A program made the position numbers and the translations under genes. Below the pieces are notes generated by a model. It did no database searches. It worked only from the letters and a program-made list of their open reading frames with translations, and was not told where the DNA came from. Of a DNA stretch of 51,049 bases, positions 44,892 through 51,049 are shown one piece after another. Position 1 is the first letter of the stretch. Every line of letters starts with the position of its first letter. The stretch spans positions 1-51,049 of the forward strand of contig OMWN01000030.1 of the NCBI GenBank assembly GCA_900314765.1. Direction: 5' to 3'. Origin of the DNA: an uncultured Selenomonadales bacterium. Lineage in GTDB: Bacteria > Bacillota > Negativicutes > Selenomonadales > Selenomonadaceae.

Positions 44892-45383
44892 TTATTTCTC
44901 AACCGTCAGCCGCTCTACCATCTTCGTTGTGGCATAGTGGACTGGCAAAGCAAATACGACATTGAAAAAGAGTGTTGGCAACAACAGCTGATGAACATGC
45001 GACAAGATGTCGGGCCTATAGCCCAGCAAAAACATGAAGAGCAGTGTGACTGCATCATCAGCCGCCGTGGCTATGAGCACGGAGACAAGCGGCAAAAACA
45101 TCTGCTCTTTAAAAACATTCTTTGAAAAAAGCCCACACGAAAATCCTATGATCATCTTCGTGAGAATATGAATCCCAAAAAATGTTCCCGTCGCCAAATC
45201 CGAAAGAAGCCCCGTCAAAAAACCCATCAAAGCGCCCTGCCTCGCTCCGCGCTGAAACGCAAACGAAACGACCAGTATCAAAAGCAGGTCAGGAGCGATG
45301 CCGCCGAATATAATCGGCATAAATGACGCCTCGATGACATAGAGGCCGAGGACAAAAAGCAGCCAGCATGCAAATTGTTTCAT
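44892..45383 (-). CDS. mreD: Rod shape-determining protein MreD
   Basis: A 163-residue integral membrane protein with about five to six hydrophobic helices. It shows typical MreD features: PDLLLILVVSFAFQRGARQG, then GFLTGLLSDLATG and a C-terminal LPVHYATTKMVER. It connects MreC to the cytoplasmic MreB and the PBP2-RodA machinery. Its ATG overlaps the mreC stop by 4 nt (ATGA type), so translation is coupled. Confidence 0.94.
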   Translation of the reverse strand: MKQFACWLLFVLGLYVIEASFMPIIFGGIAPDLLLILVVSFAFQRGARQGALMGFLTGLLSDLATGTFFGIHILTKMIIGFSCGLFSKNVFKEQMFLPLVSVLIATAADDAVTLLFMFLLGYRPDILSHVHQLLLPTLFFNVVFALPVHYATTKMVERLTVEK

Positions 45384-46282
45384 GGCTTTTTCTCCGCTTC
45401 CGTTCCTGTTGCCGCCTTTGGCTTTGCGATTGGCTCCGGCGGTGCCTCGCGCGACGCCACGATGACCGACACATCCTCGAGCCGCTGAAAATCAACGGCA
45501 GGCTCCAAAATGGCGCACTGAAGCAGTCCGCCGGCGTCGTTTTTCACCTCACGGACTGTTCCTATCATGATGCCTTTCGGATATATGCCGCCGAATCCGC
45601 TTGTCACTATCGTATCGCCCTCAGCGACATCCTCATTGCGCGGTATGTCCACCATGCGTGGGGAAAGTGCATCGCCAAGATTGCCCTTCACGATGCCTGC
45701 GACGCGCGAACGCTGCACAAGCGCGCCAGCCGCCGCGCGTGGGTCGAGTATGAGCTCCACCTTTGACGATATGGGACCAGCCTCTGATACAACGCCGACA
45801 AGACCGCGAGCCGTCACGACTGGCATATTTTTATTCACTCCGTGCTCCGTGCCACGGTCAATGACAATCATGCGAGTCCATGTCGTCGGCTCACGCCCAA
45901 TCACGCGAGCGACAACAAAATCAAACTGCGTCGCAAGATTTTTATAGCCAAGCAGCTCACGCAGCCTTTTGTTTTCTGCGGCATATTCCTCTGCCTTGAC
46001 ATTCTGCACGCGAAGCTGCTCTATTTCTTCCTTCAGCTGTTTATTCTGCTCATGAACCGTCATGATGTCCCCTACATTCGTAAGGCCGCCCTCGACGCCA
46101 TCGCCGAACCACGATGCCGCCCTTTCGAAAGGAGCGAGCACCGTTATCACAGCCTTGCCGGAAATAGGAGTGCCAAATCTTCCCCTTGCGGCAAAAAATA
46201 CCACACAGAAAATCGTGACAGCAACGCCGACCAGTATCCAGATTGTACGACCGGATTCATGATCACGTTTTATTTTACTCAT
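45380..46282 (-). CDS. mreC: Rod shape-determining protein MreC
   Basis: A 300-residue bitopic protein. The N-terminal membrane helix spans about 14-32. A coiled coil (about 65-110, VHEQNKQLKEEIEQLRVQNV) follows. The two-barrel periplasmic domain contains VVARVIGREPTTWTRMIVID, GLVGVV and SRVAGIVKGN, with YPKGIMIGTV near the end. It contacts PBP2 and activates elongation. It follows mreB by 31 nt. Confidence 0.95.
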   Translation of the reverse strand: MSKIKRDHESGRTIWILVGVAVTIFCVVFFAARGRFGTPISGKAVITVLAPFERAASWFGDGVEGGLTNVGDIMTVHEQNKQLKEEIEQLRVQNVKAEEYAAENKRLRELLGYKNLATQFDFVVARVIGREPTTWTRMIVIDRGTEHGVNKNMPVVTARGLVGVVSEAGPISSKVELILDPRAAAGALVQRSRVAGIVKGNLGDALSPRMVDIPRNEDVAEGDTIVTSGFGGIYPKGIMIGTVREVKNDAGGLLQCAILEPAVDFQRLEDVSVIVASREAPPEPIAKPKAATGTEAEKKP

Positions 46283-46312
46283 GCTTCACATCGATTCCAA
46301 TACAAGCCAACA

Positions 46313-47347
46313 TCAGCTTCTGAGCTTTTTCGTTGTCATGACGACTCTCTTCAGAAGCTCGATATTTTCTAGCGACCGTCCCGTGCCCTCGCCAACGCAC
46401 GAGAGCGCATCCTCCGCTACAAGCACGGGCATGCCCGTCTCGCGGGAAAGGAGCTTGTCAAGGTTCATCAAAAGGGCACCGCCGCCCGTCATCATGATGC
46501 CGTGATCCATGACGTCAGCCGCAAGCTCCGGCGGCGTCTTCTCGAGCGTGCCCTTGACGGCATCTATGATTTTATAAATAGGCTCATCGAGTGCCTCACG
46601 CACCTCGCTCGCCTTGATGTTCAGCGTCTTCGGGAGTCCGCTGACGAGGTCGCGCCCGCGTATGTCCATCGTGCGGTCGGCCTCGGGCGGGACTATCGCC
46701 GATCCTATGGTAATCTTTACTTCCTCTGCCGTGCGCTCACCAATCATCAGATTGTACATGCGCTTCACATACTGCACTATGGCGGAGTCCATCTCATCGC
46801 CGCCGATGCGAATGGAGCGGCTCGTCACGATGCCACCAAGCGATATGACTGCAATCTCCGTCGTGCCGCCGCCGATGTCGACGACCATGCTGCCCGTGGC
46901 GTCCTCAACAGGGAGTCCCGCGCCTATCGCCGCAGCCATCGGCTCCTCTATGAGATACGCCTCACGAGCGCCCGCTTGCTGCGCGGCATCTATGACCGCA
47001 CGCTTCTCCACCTCGGTGACACCGGATGGCACACCAACGACGACGCGTGGGCGCACAAAAGAGCGCGTGTTCATCGCTTTTCTTATGAAATATTTCAGCA
47101 TCGCCTGCGTCACGTCAAAGTCTGCGATGACGCCGTCCTTCATCGGACGAATGGCGACAATATTGCCCGGCGTACGACCGATCATGCGCTTTGCTTCCTC
47201 GCCGACGGCCAGCACCTCTCCATTTTCACTTTTTATAGCAACAACGGACGGCTCACGCAGAACGATGCCTTTGCCCTTCACATGCACAAGCGTATTAGCC
47301 GTTCCGAGATCTATTCCCATGTCACGAGATCCAAACAAGCTCCACAT
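46313..47347 (-). CDS. mreB: Rod shape-determining protein MreB
   Basis: A 344-residue bacterial actin that organises lateral cell-wall synthesis. Phosphate-1 [31 protein letters not shown] (phosphate-2) and the adenosine motif [10 protein letters not shown] are present. A short N-terminal amphipathic WSLFGSR is likely membrane-binding. The start at 47347 has GGAAGGAG about 11 nt upstream. A frame opening 11 codons earlier has no site. It begins the mreBCD series. Confidence 0.97.
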   Translation of the reverse strand: MWSLFGSRDMGIDLGTANTLVHVKGKGIVLREPSVVAIKSENGEVLAVGEEAKRMIGRTPGNIVAIRPMKDGVIADFDVTQAMLKYFIRKAMNTRSFVRPRVVVGVPSGVTEVEKRAVIDAAQQAGAREAYLIEEPMAAAIGAGLPVEDATGSMVVDIGGGTTEIAVISLGGIVTSRSIRIGGDEMDSAIVQYVKRMYNLMIGERTAEEVKITIGSAIVPPEADRTMDIRGRDLVSGLPKTLNIKASEVREALDEPIYKIIDAVKGTLEKTPPELAADVMDHGIMMTGGGALLMNLDKLLSRETGMPVLVAEDALSCVGEGTGRSLENIELLKRVVMTTKKLRS

Positions 47348-47400
47348 TGTAAAATAAACTCCTTCCAAAATCGAATACAATATTTTCTTCTATCGGCTTA

Positions 47401-48090
47401 CTATTTTAACATACCTAATTCTTTAAATGATATAAACTTATTGTCCCCAATAATGATATGATCCACAACAGGGATGCCCATCACGTCTCCGGCTTTGACC
47501 ATCTGATTTGTGACATTCCTGTCCTCCATGCTTGGCGCTGGGTCTCCGCTCGGATGATTGTGCGCGAGTATGACGGTCGCCGCAGAGTGACGCACGGCCT
47601 CGCGAAACACCTCACGCGGATGGACGAGCGATGCGGAAAGCCCGCCAATCGAAATCGTCGGCATTGCGATGACGTGATTTTTCATGTCCATAAGCAAAAC
47701 GATGAAATGCTCTCGCATCTCATAGCGCAACTGCGGCATGAGAATCGCCGCCGCATCAGCAGGGCTGTTTATCGTGTCATACTGAAGCGCCGCCTTTGTC
47801 GCGACGCGTCGCCCGAGTTCCACTGCAGCAAGCACCGTCGCGGCCTTGACAAGACCGATGCCCTTGACCTCGGCAATCTCCTGCGGCATCATGTTCGTAA
47901 TTGCCGTGATGCCCTTCCCTTTGAATCTTGAGAGTATCTCCTCAGCCAAATGAATCACAGACTGGCTCCTCGTGCCTGTGCGAAGAAGTATGGCCAAAAG
48001 CTCCGCGTCTGAGAGTATTCCTGCCCCATACTTGATGAGCTTTTCCCGTGGGCGCTCATCCGTGGGGAGATCACGCACCATAGTCGTCAT
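47401..48090 (-). CDS. radC: DNA repair protein RadC (JAB/MPN domain)
   Basis: A 229-residue protein. An N-terminal helix-hairpin-helix-like UPF0758 part (about 15-85, LIKYGAGILSDAELLAILLR) precedes a JAB metalloprotease-like domain with the JAMM motif HNHPSGDPAPSMED (zinc ligands His-x-His and Asp). The exact role of RadC is still unclear despite the name. The start at 48090 (MTTMVRD) overlaps the end of maf by 20 nt. ATG 48081 is an alternative. The maf-radC-mreB order is the classic Firmicute arrangement. Confidence 0.93.
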   Translation of the reverse strand: MTTMVRDLPTDERPREKLIKYGAGILSDAELLAILLRTGTRSQSVIHLAEEILSRFKGKGITAITNMMPQEIAEVKGIGLVKAATVLAAVELGRRVATKAALQYDTINSPADAAAILMPQLRYEMREHFIVLLMDMKNHVIAMPTISIGGLSASLVHPREVFREAVRHSAATVILAHNHPSGDPAPSMEDRNVTNQMVKAGDVMGIPVVDHIIIGDNKFISFKELGMLK

Positions 48091-48670
48091 AGAGACGAAT
48101 CCCCGCTTTCTTTGCCAACGTGAAAAGCGCATTCAGCGGCAACCCAACGACATTCGTGTACGAGCCTTTTATTTCCTCGATGAACACGGCCGCCCGTCCC
48201 TGTATCGCGTATGCGCCGGCTTTATCCATAGGCTCGCCCGTCGCTACATATTGCTCTATCTCATCCGCACTTATCGGGGCAAATCGCACCTTCGTCATGA
48301 CGACGTCGATGTAGCGTCTGCGCCCCATCGCAATGGCAATGCCCGTATAAACGCTGTGCTGTCTGCCTGAAAGCTCCGAGAGCATTCTTATGGCATCCAG
48401 TTCATTCTTCGGCTTTCCGAGTATGACATTCCTGCCGTCATCATCGAGCGCGACAATCGTGTCAGCGCCTATGACGATATCATGTGGATATTTTTTTGCA
48501 ACATTCATTGCCTTGCGACGCGCGTTTTCCATCGCAACACCGCTCGGCAGAAGAAGCTCGCCCTCTTCCTCCGTTATTTCCTTTATATCGCTTACAACCG
48601 AACGAAACCTTATTCCTATGTTCGTCAAAAGCTCTTGTCTGCGAGGCGATGCCGAAGCCAATATCAGCAT
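48071..48670 (-). CDS. maf: Maf family nucleoside triphosphate pyrophosphatase
   Basis: A 199-residue house-cleaning pyrophosphatase for dTTP/UTP or modified NTPs, linked to septum formation. The N-terminal LILASASPRRQELL signature is followed by GADTIVALDDDGRNVILGKP and YTGIAIAMG. A GAYAIQGRAAVFIEEIKGSY region completes the motif set. ATG 48670 follows AGGAGATATTGAC with proper spacing; the open frame before it is unsupported. It begins 1 nt after the DUF4321 stop and overlaps radC. Confidence 0.95.
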   Translation of the reverse strand: MLILASASPRRQELLTNIGIRFRSVVSDIKEITEEEGELLLPSGVAMENARRKAMNVAKKYPHDIVIGADTIVALDDDGRNVILGKPKNELDAIRMLSELSGRQHSVYTGIAIAMGRRRYIDVVMTKVRFAPISADEIEQYVATGEPMDKAGAYAIQGRAAVFIEEIKGSYTNVVGLPLNALFTLAKKAGIRLYDDYGA

Positions 48671-48671
48671 G

Positions 48672-48941
48672 TCAATATCTCCTGAATAAAATAAGCGCCA
48701 GCACAATGCCGAGCACGCTCATGAAATTCGGCGTAAAGGCAAGCCCCACGGTCAGCCTGATAACATAGAGGTCTATCGTCACGGGATGAATATCAAAAAC
48801 CGTGTACGTCTGTGTGAGATACGGCATGACACCGGAAAGCACGCTGACATCCCTGAGTATTTCGCCCAAAAGACCGCCGATGATCGCGCCGATGACAACA
48901 AAAAGCACGCACATGCCCGTGCTTCTTCCTAATGTGCTCAA
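48672..48941 (-). CDS. DUF4321 membrane protein
   Basis: An 89-residue small integral membrane protein of the DUF4321 family, with two predicted helices (about 10-28 and 62-84) and a conserved FTPNFMSVLG segment. The start is TTG 48941 with GGGGG 7 nt upstream. An ATG nine codons later is the alternative. It stands immediately before maf, as DUF4321 genes commonly do in Firmicutes. Its function is unknown; context suggests a link to the cell-envelope/division cluster. Confidence 0.85.
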   Translation of the reverse strand: MSTLGRSTGMCVLFVVIGAIIGGLLGEILRDVSVLSGVMPYLTQTYTVFDIHPVTIDLYVIRLTVGLAFTPNFMSVLGIVLALILFRRY

Positions 48942-49054
48942 AGCATTGCCCCCAATAATTGCCTAAACTGCCCTAAATTCTTGTATACATAAATTTAGCA
49001 AAAAACAAAAAAAATTACAAGACTAAAACGCCCCGCGAAACAAATAATGACAAA

Positions 49055-49087
49055 ATAAAAGCAGCCCTCACGAAAAAGGACTGCACA
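49055..49087 (-). terminator. Terminator of the HEXXH protein gene
   Basis: On the minus strand, GCAGTCC and GGGCTGC pair (one wobble) around a T/G-rich loop, followed by TTTTATTTTG, just after the stop codon at 49098. Confidence 0.75.
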
Positions 49088-49097
49088 CTTCATAAAA

Positions 49098-49688
49098 TCA
49101 TGCGGCCAAATCAACATTCATCCCGCGATATTTATTGTCAGCGTCTGACTCCTTCATATCCTTTTGATATGGGTTATCTTCATTAAAATACCGTATCTGC
49201 GTCGTCGTCTCTCCGCCCGATATATATGTGCGCCCGCATTCAGGGCACACAGCGGTCTTGAGCCTCACACTCGCGCGCACGACCTCGCCGTTGTTGTTCG
49301 CGGCTTTCTGATACGCGTTAGACACGTGCTCCTGCTCATGGCTCATGACTACGGACGCGGCATTGCCCGGCGCTATGTGACCTGCCGCCTTGAACGAAAC
49401 CATCTCATTTGAGCCGTCCTGATATTTTCTGTTCTTGCAGGTCTTGCACTCAGCAGGCGACGATTTCCTGCCCGGCGCCTTTATGTTGGAGCCACTGTTC
49501 AGAATGATGTCCTTGCCATCTTTGTCGTCGTCAATGCCATTTTTCCCATTGGCATTGACACCGTACGGATTCGTTTCATCATTCTGCCCGTATCTGTCGC
49601 TTTTATTTGTATTGCCAAATTGATTATACTTGTCGTACTGCCCAAATGGGTCGTACTGACTGCTGCCTATTGAACCGATGCCGCCCAT
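49098..49688 (-). CDS. HEXXH-motif putative metallopeptidase with Cys-pair motifs
   Basis: A 196-residue protein without a signal peptide. Residues 1-60 are low complexity, rich in Gly, Tyr, Asn, Gln and Asp. A conserved-looking core follows: CKTC (81-84), ENRKYQDGSNE-like segment (about 86-95), then SHEQEHV containing the zincin motif HEQEH (117-121), and CPEC (148-151). The two CxxC pairs could form a zinc site separate from the HEXXH zinc. It resembles the SprA-related/CJM1-type putative metalloproteases, a recognition from motif layout only. ATG 49688 follows GGGGTG at 6 nt. It is monocistronic, with its own terminator. Substrate and location are unknown. Confidence 0.75.
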   Translation of the reverse strand: MGGIGSIGSSQYDPFGQYDKYNQFGNTNKSDRYGQNDETNPYGVNANGKNGIDDDKDGKDIILNSGSNIKAPGRKSSPAECKTCKNRKYQDGSNEMVSFKAAGHIAPGNAASVVMSHEQEHVSNAYQKAANNNGEVVRASVRLKTAVCPECGRTYISGGETTTQIRYFNEDNPYQKDMKESDADNKYRGMNVDLAA

Positions 49689-49795
49689 TTAAAGCACCCC
49701 TGCTTTCATCAAAATACACGCTGACTATCACATTCATGATTTTATCGCTTACTCTATTTTACCACGCAGCAAAGCTCGTCGCAATAATAAAAAGT

Positions 49796-50935
49796 TTATG
49801 ACATGCATTGATTCTTGCCGAGATTTTTCGCCGCATAGAGATGACTGTCGGCTTCAGCGACGAGACCGTAGTATAGCTCCGTATCAGCGCCGAGCGGCTT
49901 TTCTGACATCGCGAATCCACACGAAAGCGATACACACGGATGAACGGCATCGGCGCCAGATTTTATTTTCAGCTTTCTGAGTCTCTCGATGGCATGACCG
50001 ATGGACTTCATCGCTTTTTTCTTGTCATCGTGGAAGAAAAGCAACAGCATCTCCTCGCCGCCATAGCGCACAGCTATGACAGGCTGCTTTTCGGATTCTT
50101 CCGCTGCCTCTCGCATGAGGCTTGCGACAGTTGCCAGACATTCATCGCCCGCTTTGTGCCCATACGTGTCGTTATATGATTTGAAGTCGTCTATGTCGAA
50201 AAGAGCTGCGCCGACATTGCCTCTGTACTTTGCGCGCCTGATGAATGATTCCATGCCGCGCCTGTTGAAAAGCTTCGTGAGCGGGTCTGTCTCACTCGCG
50301 ATTTTCAGCCTCACGCGCTGCCGCACGATCATCAGATAGTCGATGTGACGCCTTATGCCCGACACCCATGCAATCACCGTGCAAAAGAACATATAACTGT
50401 AGTGAGGATTGACGATTGTCTCATTCATCAAAGCGAAATGATAGCTCGCAGAAGAAGCGTGCATGCAAAGATACGCGTTCGCATTAATAAGCAGCAAAAT
50501 AACGCCATTCGCTTTGCCTGAGAGATTGGAGGCGCTGCAAATCAAAATGGCCGCCACGGTGTAGACGTAGAGCGAGCCGTTGCTCTTTAACTCGTAGTAC
50601 ATAAATTGACTGATGCCCAAGAGCATTATCATGATTGCAATGTTGCGCATCATGCAAAGAGCCGCATTCGAGCGGTTGCTGTTAAGCGCGAATAGCCCGA
50701 CCCCTGCCGACACAACCATTGAGAGGCAAAGAGCGACGATGCCGTCGATGCGAAACATGAGCGTCTGTCCAATCACTGAGCCAACAGAAAACGCTGCAAA
50801 GACGCCTATGGCGATGATGATGTCCAGCACGACAATATTTCTGTGATTGGCCAAGAGGTACCCTCTCTCGTATGCGCCTTCACGATAAACGATTAAGTTT
50901 TTATAAAACAAAACAAACTGGTTTACAAATTTCAT
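49796..50935 (-). CDS. Membrane diguanylate cyclase (GGDEF domain)
   Basis: A 379-residue protein. An N-terminal membrane sensor of about six helices (roughly 33-190) resembles uncharacterised MASE-type modules. A short linker helix and a GGDEF domain (about 208-375) follow. The domain begins TDPLTKLFNRRGM, has the metal-binding FDIDDFKSYNDTYGH, and a signature of GGEEM (292-296) in place of GGDEF or GGEEF. The residues before it (EKQP) are not the RxxD product-inhibition site. The C-terminal ADSHLYAAKNLGKNQ is complete, so it is probably active in making c-di-GMP. No strong ribosome-binding site precedes ATG 50935. A repeat copy lies upstream. Confidence 0.9.
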   Translation of the reverse strand: MKFVNQFVLFYKNLIVYREGAYERGYLLANHRNIVVLDIIIAIGVFAAFSVGSVIGQTLMFRIDGIVALCLSMVVSAGVGLFALNSNRSNAALCMMRNIAIMIMLLGISQFMYYELKSNGSLYVYTVAAILICSASNLSGKANGVILLLINANAYLCMHASSASYHFALMNETIVNPHYSYMFFCTVIAWVSGIRRHIDYLMIVRQRVRLKIASETDPLTKLFNRRGMESFIRRAKYRGNVGAALFDIDDFKSYNDTYGHKAGDECLATVASLMREAAEESEKQPVIAVRYGGEEMLLLFFHDDKKKAMKSIGHAIERLRKLKIKSGADAVHPCVSLSCGFAMSEKPLGADTELYYGLVAEADSHLYAAKNLGKNQCMS

Positions 50936-50962
50936 TATTTATTGACTCATTTTTGCTTTCTA

Positions 50963-51049
50963 AGGAAACGCTGATTAATTGAAGTAGGAGTATTGACGAG
51001 AGATTTTTTCGTATATCAAGAAGAGGCGAAGAAGCGTAGTGGTGCTACG
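50963..51049 (+). repeat. MITE-like dispersed repeat, partial copy at window end
   Basis: It begins AGGAAACGCTGATTAATTG and matches the reverse complement of 13024-13130. The first 49 nt differ at one position; the rest is more diverged but still alignable. It runs off the window, so its other end is not seen. Confidence 0.75.

Noticed and set aside
46502-47461. Plus-strand frame of 319 codons opposite mreB
   Set aside because: It is antisense to a well-supported mreB, has no ribosome-binding site and carries low-information Arg/His-rich sequence.

Overview
The window looks like chromosome of a Negativicute (diderm Firmicute), most likely Selenomonadaceae. The grounds are Firmicute-type regulation (SAM-I and FMN riboswitches, GGAGG ribosome-binding sites, hairpin/U-tract terminators), the order ispE-gntR-glmU-prs, sepF and DUF4321 genes, and a maf-radC-mreBCD-mrdA-minCDE-rodA cluster with MinE and roughly balanced GC. 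No LPS or outer-membrane gene is present, so the diderm assignment is inference. I found no tRNA, rRNA, CRISPR array or transposase gene.

Layout. 1-3.4 kb: a LysR regulator converging on a chemotaxis receptor with a sigma-28-like promoter. 3.5-7.5 kb (minus): a four-gene operon of polar amino-acid ABC permease and ATPase, AMIN/Amidase_3 cell-wall amidase and a SEC-C protein. 7.5-8.0 kb: a MITE-like inverted-repeat element. 8.0-11.4 kb (plus): murQ-murP-mupG, a MurNAc/MurNAc-GlcNAc salvage operon. 11.5-23.2 kb (minus): pepD, sepF, typA, DUF1638, SAM-riboswitch metK, a PGRP-type amidase, prs, glmU, gntR and ispE. 23.4-26.4 kb (plus): an intact but catalytically degenerate P1B-ATPase-like protein, then class II fructose-bisphosphate aldolase. 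26.4-29.0 kb (minus): a terminator-bounded two-gene islet with a GmrSD-type (DUF262+DUF1524) nuclease and a DNPH1/Rcl-like 2'-deoxynucleotide N-hydrolase. 29.0-34.7 kb (minus): an FMN-riboswitch operon ribD-ribE-ribBA-ribH that runs on into a YfcE-like phosphodiesterase and an L,D-transpeptidase. 34.7-50.9 kb (minus): lepB, rplS, rng, a fused TIGR03960/TIGR03936 radical SAM protein, rodA, minEDC, mrdA, mreDCB, radC, maf, DUF4321, an HEXXH-motif protein and a membrane diguanylate cyclase.

Much of the window concerns cell-wall growth and turnover. It holds the elongasome (MreBCD, PBP2, RodA), division placement (MinCDE, SepF), precursor supply (GlmU), two amidases, an L,D-transpeptidase and PTS-based muropeptide salvage. 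The most promising candidates for undescribed biology are the GmrSD-DNPH1 pair (a possible two-step defence against hypermodified phage DNA), the P-type ATPase pseudoenzyme expressed from a near-consensus promoter, and a ~175-bp hairpin-forming repeat whose two copies differ at positions that keep base pairing. All functional statements for these are inference from sequence.
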